22,636 nucleotides of DNA from JBLNDG01 sp050261415 (lineage in GTDB: Bacteria; Bacillota; Clostridia; Lutisporales; Lutisporaceae), in NCBI GenBank assembly GCA_050261415.1, contig JBLNDG010000060.1:1-22636 (forward strand), written 5' to 3'. Below the pieces are notes generated by a model. The model searched no databases. It was not told the origin of the DNA and saw only the letters and a list, made by a program, of their open reading frames with translations. How positions within the stretch are numbered: the stretch's first letter is position 1; the number at the start of each line of letters is the position of its first letter. Below, one piece after another: positions 16,291-22,636 of the stretch. The translations under genes and the position numbers were made by a program.

Positions 16291-16437
16291 ATTCAGTGAA
16301 TGGGTTCAGCGAGTATATTCGTTCAAATTGGTATATGATGTGATTGTTAGGCATTTCACGTGCCTAGAGAGTATAGTACATGGAAGGAATACAGTATGGC
16401 TGTATTTTTTATAAATAATATTTAAGGAGGTTGGACT
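16291..16437 (+). promoter_or_regulatory. Structured 5' leader with a short terminator-like hairpin
   Basis: The leader holds TAGGCA (16348-16353) pairing with TGCCTA (16361-16366), then AATACAG (16388-16394) pairing with CTGTATT (16400-16406) followed by TTTT, then an AAGGAGG ribosome binding site at about 16424-16430. The second hairpin looks like a weak terminator in front of the gene, so attenuation is possible. I do not recognise a known riboswitch class. Confidence 0.4.
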
Positions 16438-18423
16438 ATGAACAAAAAAATCTTATGTATGCTGCTTGTTGCCATATTGATTTTTTCCAATGTTTCATTT
16501 GTAATGGCAGACAGCACCTACACAGTTAAGCCAGGAGACGTACTATGGAAAATTGCCGAAAAAAATGGAATGACCTGGCAGCAGTTGGCTGAAGTTAACA
16601 ACCTTAAAAATCCACACCTGATATACCCGGGACAGGTCTTGAAGCTTGATGCCAAAGCTGCAGAAGCTGTATCAGCAGCAAGCAAAAGCGAAACAACCAC
16701 AACCACAGCTCCATCAACTCCGGCTAAAGCAAAAGCCGGTGCATTTGTAGGAGAAGGTAAGGGAATCCATGGTGTTATTCAGGTAGCTGTAACCCTGGAG
16801 GGAAAGAAAATAACAGAAGTACAAGTTCTCCAGCAGAATGAGACTCCTGGAGTAGGGGATGTTGCGACAAAGCTTATCCCTGAGGAAATCATTAAATATC
16901 AGAGTATAGCAGTTGACACAGTTGCCGGAGCTACAATATCAAGCAATGGTGTAATAGCTGCGGTAAAACAGGCTCTGGAAAAAGCAGGAGTAAATATAGC
17001 AGACTATCAGAAGAAACCTGTAAAGAACAATACACCGGCAACAGGAACTATAGAAAAGAAGGCTGACGTTGTTATAATAGGCGGCGGAGGAGCAGGTCTT
17101 GCTGCAGCCGTATCAGCTAACCAGAACGGCGCATCAGTACTGGTTCTTGAAAAAATGCCTAAGGTTGGCGGAAACACAATCATATCCGGTGCTGCATATA
17201 ATGCTGTTGACCCCAAGAGACAGGGGAAAATGGGTATAGAGGACTCCATCGAAAAGCATTATACTCAGACCTATGAAGGCGGCGACAAACTAGGAAAGCC
17301 TGAATTGATAAGAACCCTTGTTGAAAATGCATATCCAGGTATTGAATGGCTTGAAAGTCTGGGCATGAAATTCCAGGACAGCATATTCACAGTACTGGGT
17401 TCACTGTGGCCAAGAGCCCATAAACCAGTTGATCCTCTTGGAACAGGCTACATAAAAACTTATATGAATTACATAAACCAGCACAGCAGTGATATGGAAG
17501 TAATGCTCAACACCAAAGCAACAGAGCTTATTGTTGAAAATGGCAGGGTTGTTGGCGTTAAGGCAGAAAACGCAGATGGTACTGTAATAGCAAAGGCCAA
17601 CAAAGGCGTTGTTATTGCAGCAGGCGGTTTCGGAGCAAATGTCGAAATGAGAAACAAGTACAACAAGATATGGCCGGATCTTACAAAATTAAAAACAACC
17701 AATCATCCAGGTGCAACAGGTGACGGAATGATTATGGCCGAGAAGATCGGTGCAAACCTTATAGGAATGGAACAGATTCAGCTTCTTCCAATGGGCGATC
17801 CGGAAACAGGAAGCCTAAGCGGAAACATCGAACAGGGCGTTGAAGACAGAATCTTTGTCAATAAAGACGGAAACAGATTCGTTGATGAAGGTGCAAGAAG
17901 AGATGTTATGACAAAAGCATTGTTCGAACAGAAAGATGCTTATATGTGGGTAATACTTGACAAACATTCCTACCCGACCGGAAATACAAAAAACAACTTC
18001 AATGAAACAATAGATGAACTCGTTGCAGCAGGCAGGGCATTTAAGGCTGATACGCTGGAAGATCTTGCAAAACAGATTAATGTTGATCCTGCAAACCTTG
18101 TGAAGTCTGTGGAAACTTTCAATAAAGCAGTTGATAAGCAAATAGCTGATCCATTTGGAAGAACCCTGTTTGCTCATAAGATTGATACTGCTCCGTTCTA
18201 TGCAGGTGCCCGTGTACCTACAGTTCACCATACAATGGGCGGTATTGAAATAAATACAAGTGCACAGGTTCTGGACAAGAGCGGTAAAGTAATACCCGGA
18301 TTATATGCAGCCGGTGAGACAACCGGTGGTATCCATGGTTCAAACAGACTGGGCGGCAATGCAGTTCCTGATACTGTGGTATTCGGCAGAATTGCGGGTG
18401 CAAGTGCAGCAGCAGCAAAGTAG
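16438..18423 (+). CDS. Secreted LysM / FMN-binding / flavocytochrome c-type FAD reductase
   Basis: Extracytoplasmic flavoprotein of 661 aa. Order: signal peptide 1-24 (cut after VMA); LysM 27-70 (YTVKPGDVLWKIAEKNGMTW) for binding peptidoglycan; a Thr/Pro-rich linker 85-100; an FMN_bind domain about 104-184 with the flavinylation motif DTVAGAT (160-166, T166 the predicted FMN-linked residue); an FAD_binding_2 reductase domain 208-658 with VVIIGGGGAGLAAA, the RRD segment (487-489), HHTMGG (597-602) and NRLGGNA (636-642). In the fumarate reductase family, the Arg near RD is the proton donor and the later His and Arg bind the substrate carboxylate. The AHPT segment of true fumarate reductases reads LLPMGDPETG here, so another acceptor (urocanate-like or other alkene acids) is possible. 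An ApbE-type transferase must attach FMN; none is in this window. Confidence 0.93.
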   Translation: MNKKILCMLLVAILIFSNVSFVMADSTYTVKPGDVLWKIAEKNGMTWQQLAEVNNLKNPHLIYPGQVLKLDAKAAEAVSAASKSETTTTTAPSTPAKAKAGAFVGEGKGIHGVIQVAVTLEGKKITEVQVLQQNETPGVGDVATKLIPEEIIKYQSIAVDTVAGATISSNGVIAAVKQALEKAGVNIADYQKKPVKNNTPATGTIEKKADVVIIGGGGAGLAAAVSANQNGASVLVLEKMPKVGGNTIISGAAYNAVDPKRQGKMGIEDSIEKHYTQTYEGGDKLGKPELIRTLVENAYPGIEWLESLGMKFQDSIFTVLGSLWPRAHKPVDPLGTGYIKTYMNYINQHSSDMEVMLNTKATELIVENGRVVGVKAENADGTVIAKANKGVVIAAGGFGANVEMRNKYNKIWPDLTKLKTTNHPGATGDGMIMAEKIGANLIGMEQIQLLPMGDPETGSLSGNIEQGVEDRIFVNKDGNRFVDEGARRDVMTKALFEQKDAYMWVILDKHSYPTGNTKNNFNETIDELVAAGRAFKADTLEDLAKQINVDPANLVKSVETFNKAVDKQIADPFGRTLFAHKIDTAPFYAGARVPTVHHTMGGIEINTSAQVLDKSGKVIPGLYAAGETTGGIHGSNRLGGNAVPDTVVFGRIAGASAAAAK

Positions 18424-18454
18424 TTAGTTGAAAACACAAACATTCTGTGATAAC

Positions 18455-18488
18455 ATGAGGAAGGCAACGGGACAGTTACCTTCCTCAT
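18455..18488 (+). terminator. Intercistronic hairpin
   Basis: ATGAGGAAGG (18455-18464) pairs with CCTTCCTCAT (18479-18488), a perfect 10-bp stem with a 14-base loop that may pair further. No T run follows, so it may be a partial terminator or an RNA stability element between the reductase and the NusG II gene. Confidence 0.5.
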
Positions 18489-18553
18489 CTATATATTAAG
18501 AGCCTCATGTTCAACAGCAACAATACTTCCAAATCTGACAAGGAAGGTATAAG

Positions 18554-18892
18554 ATGAAAAAACATGATATTGTCATTATTGCATTGATTTTAGCTTTAGC
18601 TGGAGTATTTCTTATGGTAAATTACATTCGAAGCACAGCATCAGGCAGTGTCCGGGCTGCAGATGTGTACGTGGACGGAGAGCTTTATAAGAGTATTCCG
18701 ATAACAAAAGAAGAAAAGACTGTCGTGGTTGTTACGGATTACGGAAAGAATACCGTTAAAGTGCATGATGATGGTGTTGAGATAATTGACGCTGATTGCC
18801 CGGATAAGCTGTGCACAGGATTTGGCTTTAAGACGGGGGTGGGGGATCAGATTGTATGCTTGCCGCACCATCTTTATATTGAGGTGAGGTAA
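18554..18892 (+). CDS. NusG domain II-containing membrane-anchored protein
   Basis: Protein of 112 aa with one N-terminal membrane helix (about 7-25, IVIIALILALAGVFLMVNYI) and an exposed domain of the NusG domain II type (about 35-110): a strand pair VYVDGELYKSIPI, the NTVKVHDDGVEIIDADCPDKLC stretch with a CPDKLC Cys pair, then a second Cys in QIVCLPHHLYIEV. The Cys set is typical of this family. ATG has an AGGAAGG site six bases upstream. In Bacillota such proteins (EetA-like) occur with FMN-binding proteins in extracellular electron transfer gene sets; here it lies 130 bases after a flavinylated reductase. A role in passing electrons to that reductase is inference. Confidence 0.87.
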   Translation: MKKHDIVIIALILALAGVFLMVNYIRSTASGSVRAADVYVDGELYKSIPITKEEKTVVVVTDYGKNTVKVHDDGVEIIDADCPDKLCTGFGFKTGVGDQIVCLPHHLYIEVR

Positions 18893-18901
18893 ATTCTATA
18901 A

Positions 18902-18948
18902 AAAGCAAATAAGCCGGTAATCACTGTGATTACCGGCTTATTTGCTTT
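18902..18948. repeat. Dispersed hairpin repeat, copy 2 (terminator-like)
   Basis: A perfect 21-bp stem (18902-18922 with 18928-18948) and loop ACTGT; the core AAGCCGGTAATC / GATTACCGGCTT matches copy 1. It starts nine bases after the NusG II stop and probably ends that transcript. Confidence 0.8.
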
Positions 18949-19049
18949 ACCAATTCAGGCTGTATCTACTTTTAGACCAATTATGGTATATTAAAGTTAG
19001 AAGCGATTGAATAGAAGTCAAAGATGATTGATAAGGGAGGCGTGCTTTT

Positions 19050-20270
19050 ATGTATGGTCTTGCACTTGAGGGCGGGGGAGTAAGGGGCGCCTTTCATATG
19101 GGTGCGCTAAAAGCTCTTTTGGAGGAAGGTTATGAGTTCGGTGGAGTTTCTGGTACATCTATAGGTGCTTTAAACGGAGCAATTATAGCACAGGGTGATT
19201 TTGAAGCAGGATATAAGCTCTGGGAAAGCATGGATGCTACCATGCTATTTGATATTGAAGAGGCACAGTACAAAAAGTTGATAGACAGGCGCATTGACAA
19301 GGAATTACTCAAAAAGCTGACTGTAAAGATGGGGGCAATCATTGAGAACAAAGGTATAGACACAGGGAAAATGCGCCAGGTGGTGGAGGGCATCGTTGAC
19401 GAAGCCAAGTTAAGAAAATCATCTATGGATTTTGGTTTGGTAACAGTATCAATTACTGATTTAAAACCCCTGGAGCTATACAAAGAAGATATTCCGGAGG
19501 GCAGATTAGTGGACTATGTTATGGCAAGTGCCAGCTTTCCGGGATTCAAGCTGAACCCTATCGAGGACAAATACTACATAGACGGAGGCTTTTATGACAA
19601 TTGCCCGATAAATCTCCTTGCAAGGAAGGAATATGAGGACATAATCGCCATCCGGACCTTCGGCGTGGGCAGGGTTCAGGCTGTACGTTACAAGAATGTA
19701 AGGGTCATAAATATAGTACCATCCCAGGATCTTGGAAGAACTCTTGATTTTAACAGGGATTTGATAAGAAGGAACCTCCAGATGGGTTACTTCGATGCAA
19801 TGAAATGCCTGAAAGGCTTGAAGAGCAGGCAATACTACATAAAGCCGGAGGACGATGACAGTATTTTCGGACTGTTATGCAGCCTGCCGGACGAAGTGAT
19901 TAAAGATCTTGGACGACTTCTTAAACTTAAGGAAATGCCTGCAAAAAGAATGCTTTTTGAAAGAATCATACCGGGATTGGCACAACTCATGGGGCTGCAG
20001 GCTGCCAGCGGATATCAGGATATACTTGTAGGTCTGCTTGAAGTAGTCGGCGAAGAAAAAGGGGTTGAAAGGTTCAAGATATATTCATTTGGGGAATTTA
20101 TAAGGGCAATAGCCGATTCTTCCAGGCAGGGCAGCAGGGGATTGCGAAAAAGGGCAAGACTGTCAGCAAGTAACAGCCTGAACAGTAAGTTGACGGATGC
20201 ACTGAAGAAAAGGAATGTGCTTAAAGAAGCGGCAGAAAAGATTTTTAAGGCTATAGAATATGTAAAATAA
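19050..20270 (+). CDS. Patatin-like phospholipase
   Basis: Serine hydrolase of 406 aa acting on lipid acyl esters. The patatin catalytic parts are complete in the first 185 residues: oxyanion-hole glycine stretch LEGGGVRGAFHMG (7-18), nucleophile elbow GTSIG with S37, and DGG with D178 (YYIDGGFYDNCP), forming the Ser-Asp dyad. FPGF and the following PINLL are also usual. No signal peptide, so it is probably cytoplasmic. The C-terminal 200 residues are helical and of unclear role. ATG at 19050 has an AGGGAGG site nine bases upstream. The frame stays open for 72 codons after the TAA at 20268-20270, so the natural protein may have been longer. Physiological substrate is unknown. Confidence 0.93.
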   Translation: MYGLALEGGGVRGAFHMGALKALLEEGYEFGGVSGTSIGALNGAIIAQGDFEAGYKLWESMDATMLFDIEEAQYKKLIDRRIDKELLKKLTVKMGAIIENKGIDTGKMRQVVEGIVDEAKLRKSSMDFGLVTVSITDLKPLELYKEDIPEGRLVDYVMASASFPGFKLNPIEDKYYIDGGFYDNCPINLLARKEYEDIIAIRTFGVGRVQAVRYKNVRVINIVPSQDLGRTLDFNRDLIRRNLQMGYFDAMKCLKGLKSRQYYIKPEDDDSIFGLLCSLPDEVIKDLGRLLKLKEMPAKRMLFERIIPGLAQLMGLQAASGYQDILVGLLEVVGEEKGVERFKIYSFGEFIRAIADSSRQGSRGLRKRARLSASNSLNSKLTDALKKRNVLKEAAEKIFKAIEYVK

Positions 20271-20489
20271 TGCTATGCCCGGGGTTTACAGTATGTACAG
20301 GGCAAAGGGGATATAATTGGCTTCTTAGGCTTGACCGAGAGGCTTCTGGGCGTAGGCGGTAATTACGCCATTGCAAGTGGAGTGTTGGCTGCAAGGGCAA
20401 TCATAAATGGATTTGATAATAAAGATTTCGACAACCTGGTCTCCATCTTGGGAACACCGGGTATAAAACAGTTGGTTACAAAAGATTAA
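20271..20489 (+). pseudogene. In-frame extension downstream of the lipase stop
   Basis: After the lipase TAA, the same frame reads 72 further codons to TAA at 20487-20489. The product looks like real protein: RGLQYVQGKGDIIGFLGL, then ERLLGVGGNYAIASGVLAA, then a helical end with DNLVSILGTPGIKQLVTKD. It has no good start codon or ribosome binding site of its own. It is best read as the severed C-terminus of a roughly 478-residue lipase (nonsense change or sequence error), or a remnant of a second gene. Confidence 0.5.
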
Positions 20490-20490
20490 C

Positions 20491-20520
20491 AAGCCAGTAA
20501 TCATTGTGATTACTGGCTTT
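20491..20520. repeat. Dispersed hairpin repeat, copy 3 (terminator)
   Basis: AAGCCAGTAATC (20491-20502), loop ATTGT, GATTACTGGCTT (20508-20519), then TTT. Same core as copies 1 and 2 with one base pair changed on both sides. It follows the end of the lipase extension by one base, which supports that extension as part of the gene. Confidence 0.8.
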
Positions 20521-20531
20521 TAAACCCATTC

Positions 20532-20561
20532 TTGAAATTATGATGCAATATAATGTATAAT
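20532..20561 (+). promoter_or_regulatory. Possible promoter in the long non-coding stretch
   Basis: TTGAAA (20532-20537) and a perfect TATAAT (20556-20561), spacer 18. No good gene starts nearby; transcription from about 20568 would give a small RNA or a leader of about 555 bases for the gene at 21124. Confidence 0.5.
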
Positions 20562-20567
20562 ATTACA

Positions 20568-20840
20568 AATAATTTCTGTACAAATATATAAATAATCTTT
20601 CTTCAAAAATACTGCATATCATGCTTCATACCAAATTAATCAGTATGCATGCCTATAATAAAGTCCAAATAAATGGAATATGTCTAAAAATTCGGAGAGA
20701 CTGTCTAAACATACAAACAGCCACATTCTATAACCCACTTTCATGCTCAGTCTCCAAATTTATGGATAATTATATGATGCTATTTTTGAGGCTTTTATTC
20801 TGTATTGTATTCTGAATGGAAAGCCTGATTTTATTTTCTG
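20568..20840 (+). ncRNA. Candidate structured small RNA or long leader
   Basis: No convincing protein is seen at 20490-21123. Within 20568-20840 a long-range stem joins 20688-20703 (AAATT, GGA, GACTG) with 20748-20761 (CAGTC, TCC, AATTT). TGTCTAAA occurs twice (20681 and 20703). A later hairpin, AGGCTTT (20789-20795) with AAAGCCT (20820-20826), is followed by a T-rich run and may end the RNA. All this is inference from pairing alone. Confidence 0.3.
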
Positions 20841-20904
20841 GCATAAATATTGCGAATGTAATATTTCTCATAATAACAGTATATTATGGATTAACAGGAA
20901 CTTT

Positions 20905-20967
20905 GCGGGTAATTTTATGAAATGTTTCCAATACGACTCATTGAGTTCAGGCTGTGGGATAACCCGC
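20905..20967 (+). other. Further paired segments upstream of the oligopeptide-binding gene
   Basis: GCGGGT (20905-20910) can pair with ACCCGC (20962-20967), with ACTCA and TGAGT (20935-20945) paired inside. It may belong to the leader of the gene at 21124. No known riboswitch or T-box consensus was found. Confidence 0.25.
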
Positions 20968-21123
20968 GGTGTAAGTTTTATAAAAATGCATGGGACAACT
21001 TATTATACTCCATTGTTAAGCTTATGAAAAAAGGGGGGGTGCCATGGGTAAAAGAAAGTTGCATGCAGGCAGTGGAATCGTTTGGTGAGGAGAAAGTAAA
21101 AAATAAAGGAGGGGCTTTTAGTA

Positions 21124-22636
21124 ATGAAAAGGACATTATCGTTATTACTTGTGTTTCTTATGGTGATTGCATCCCTTGCCGGTTGCACCAGCAAAGCACC
21201 AACAACAACGACGGAAACCAAAGAGCTTGAAGTGGTTCAGGAAATGTCAACAGTATACTCCGATGAGATAACTACTCTCAACTATTTGACAACGGCTACT
21301 GAGATAGAATACGGTTTGGCAGGAAATCTTGTAGATACTCTTATTGAATATGACAAATATGGTATAATCCAGCCTTGTCTGGCAACTGAATGGACGACTT
21401 CACCGGATGGACTTGTCTGGACATTAAAGCTTCGTAAGAATGTACCATGGATAACTAATGAGGGCAAGGTATATGCTCAGTTGAAAGCGCAGGATTTTGT
21501 GGATTCGATGAAATACATACTTGACCCGGCAAAGGCATCTTCCACTGCACAAATAATATATAGCGTTATTAAAAATGCCGAGGATTACTACAATGGCAAG
21601 ATTACCGATTTTTCCCAGGTAGGTGTAAAAGCCATTGATGATAATACTCTCGAATATACGCTGGCAAAGCCGGTTCCCTATTTCCTATCCATGCTTAACT
21701 ACGTTTGCTTCTTCCCGGTTAATGGCGATTTCCTGAAAGAAGTGGGTGACCGTTTTGGAACCGACAACACAACACTCCTCTATAACGGTGCTTATATATT
21801 GGAAACTTTTGAACCTCAAACGAGAAGAGTATTGGTTAAAAATGAAAACTACTGGGATAAGGATAATATCTATATCCAGAAGCTTAACTATAAGTACAAT
21901 AAGGAAGCTGCTACTTTGGAAACCGAGCTCTATTTGCGCGGTGAAGTTTCATATATAGAAAAAATCCCATCTTCTTCTCTTGATGAATGGATGAAGGATC
22001 CTGCCAAAAAGGATATGATTCACCCTAAAAGAACAAGCTCCTATTCTTATTTTTATGCATTCAATTTCAACCCCAAATTTGATGCCTCACTTGAACCGGA
22101 CAACTGGAAGGTTGTAGTAAACAACAAGAGCTTCCGTAAATCCTTGTTCCATGCGCTGGACCGCAAAGCTGCAATGCTTACATCAGAGCCCTACGATCCT
22201 GAAAAGAGGATTACCAATACTATTACGCCTAAAGAATTTGCTACGGCAAACGGTAGGGACTATACACAGACGGGCAACTTGGCGGCAATTGCGAACAGGG
22301 ATTCATTTAATGAGAGTGAAGCTCTCAAATACAAGGCAGCTGCTTTGGAGGAGCTTAAAGGCAAAGCAAAGTTCCCTGTAAAGATATTGATGCCGTATAA
22401 TTCCGGCGGAACTGAAGCTACAAATAGGGCCCAGGTTGTTGAGCAGCAACTGGAGAAACTTCTGGGGACTGATTATATTGATATAGTCATTGCTGCTTAT
22501 CCTCCGACCGGATACCTTGATGCAACGAGAAGAGCCGGAAATTATGCGTTTATGGAATGCAACTGGGGTCCAGATTATGCTGATCCTGAAACCTATACAG
22601 ATCCTTTTGGCAGAGAATCAAATTACAATTTCCCGG
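21124..22636 (+). CDS. Oligopeptide ABC transporter substrate-binding lipoprotein (OppA-like), 5' part
   Basis: Partial gene: 504 codons are visible and the frame is still open at the window end. The product is an extracellular solute-binding protein of family 5 (SBP_bac_5), which delivers peptides to an Opp/Dpp-type permease. It begins with a lipoprotein signal (LLLVFLMVIASLAGC, lipid-linked Cys21), then a Thr-rich linker. Family features: NLVDTLIEYDKYGIIQPCLATEW, WTLKLRKNVPW, A-x-DFVDSMKYILDP, the YNGAYILE stretch and FRKSLFHALDRKAA. An AAAGGAGGGG site lies nine bases before the ATG. Full length in this family is usually 530-650 aa, so most is present. Permease and ATPase genes probably follow outside the window. 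Confidence 0.93.
   Translation, partial: MKRTLSLLLVFLMVIASLAGCTSKAPTTTTETKELEVVQEMSTVYSDEITTLNYLTTATEIEYGLAGNLVDTLIEYDKYGIIQPCLATEWTTSPDGLVWTLKLRKNVPWITNEGKVYAQLKAQDFVDSMKYILDPAKASSTAQIIYSVIKNAEDYYNGKITDFSQVGVKAIDDNTLEYTLAKPVPYFLSMLNYVCFFPVNGDFLKEVGDRFGTDNTTLLYNGAYILETFEPQTRRVLVKNENYWDKDNIYIQKLNYKYNKEAATLETELYLRGEVSYIEKIPSSSLDEWMKDPAKKDMIHPKRTSSYSYFYAFNFNPKFDASLEPDNWKVVVNNKSFRKSLFHALDRKAAMLTSEPYDPEKRITNTITPKEFATANGRDYTQTGNLAAIANRDSFNESEALKYKAAALEELKGKAKFPVKILMPYNSGGTEATNRAQVVEQQLEKLLGTDYIDIVIAAYPPTGYLDATRRAGNYAFMECNWGPDYADPETYTDPFGRESNYNFP

Noticed and set aside
17815..18231. 138-codon minus-strand frame opposite the reductase
   Set aside because: Shadow of the FAD domain coding sequence; no start signals.
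15038..20520. CRISPR-like or mobile-element reading of the three hairpins
   Set aside because: Copies are kilobases apart, differ in flank and arm length, and have no spacers, cas genes or transposase.
20621..20815. 64-codon open frame in the gene-free stretch
   Set aside because: No ribosome binding site, unusual composition with many rare-type residues, and it covers the hairpins of the candidate RNA.
20900..20985. T-box-like stretch (GGGATAACCCGCGGTG)
   Set aside because: The required T-box core and following terminator pattern are absent, and the downstream gene is not an aminoacyl-tRNA synthetase or amino acid gene.
20922..21230. 102-codon open frame before and over the start of the oligopeptide-binding gene
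   Set aside because: It overlaps the clear lipoprotein start by more than 100 bases in another frame, lacks a ribosome binding site and has no recognisable sequence.

Overview
The window is AT-rich, almost fully coding DNA with strong AGGAGG-type ribosome binding sites, several TTG/GTG starts and many consensus TTGACA/TATAAT promoters. This and the gene content (methyl-accepting chemotaxis protein, YjfB-type motility protein, GHL10 glycosyl hydrolase-like protein, LysM flavoprotein, NusG domain II protein, OppA-like lipoprotein) point to a Gram-positive anaerobe of the Clostridia, possibly a Ruminiclostridium/Acetivibrio relative. That placement is inference. No rRNA, tRNA, CRISPR array, transposase or phage gene was seen.

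Layout. 1-117: tail of an upstream gene and its terminator. 217-2374: chemotaxis receptor with a consensus promoter and an amino-acid-type dCache sensor, convergent with a small YjfB-like gene (2376-2570, minus). 2688-3330: membrane-anchored TPR gene with one or two frameshifts, convergent with a large secreted glycosyl hydrolase-like protein (3320-6610, minus). 6784-8600: broken ABC exporter gene that looks like a fusion of the two subunits of a heterodimeric exporter and also carries a CA-dinucleotide frameshift. 8779-9102 and 15077-15397 (both minus): two paralogous proteins built from exact 16-residue repeats with a hydrophobic tail. 9257-12905 (minus): a four-gene operon, permease / ATPase / permease / ArsR-type regulator, with a consensus promoter and a 28-bp palindrome in its leader. 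13163-15025: a two-domain glycosyltransferase made by internal duplication. 15563-18892: a TetR regulator divergent from a LysM / FMN-binding / flavocytochrome c-type reductase and a NusG domain II protein, probably an extracellular flavin-based electron transfer module. 19050-20489: a patatin-like lipase whose frame stays open for 72 codons beyond its stop. 20490-21123: a long non-coding stretch that may hold a small RNA or a long leader. 21124-22636: an oligopeptide-binding lipoprotein cut by the window end.

The most notable features are the tethered reductase module with its inverted-repeat divergent promoter, the fused ABC exporter remnant, the 16-residue-repeat paralogues, and a family of three near-identical intergenic hairpins (15038, 18902, 20491) in which paired bases co-vary. 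Several genes show decay (TPR gene, ABC exporter, lipase 3' end). I found no clearly new defence or mobile system.
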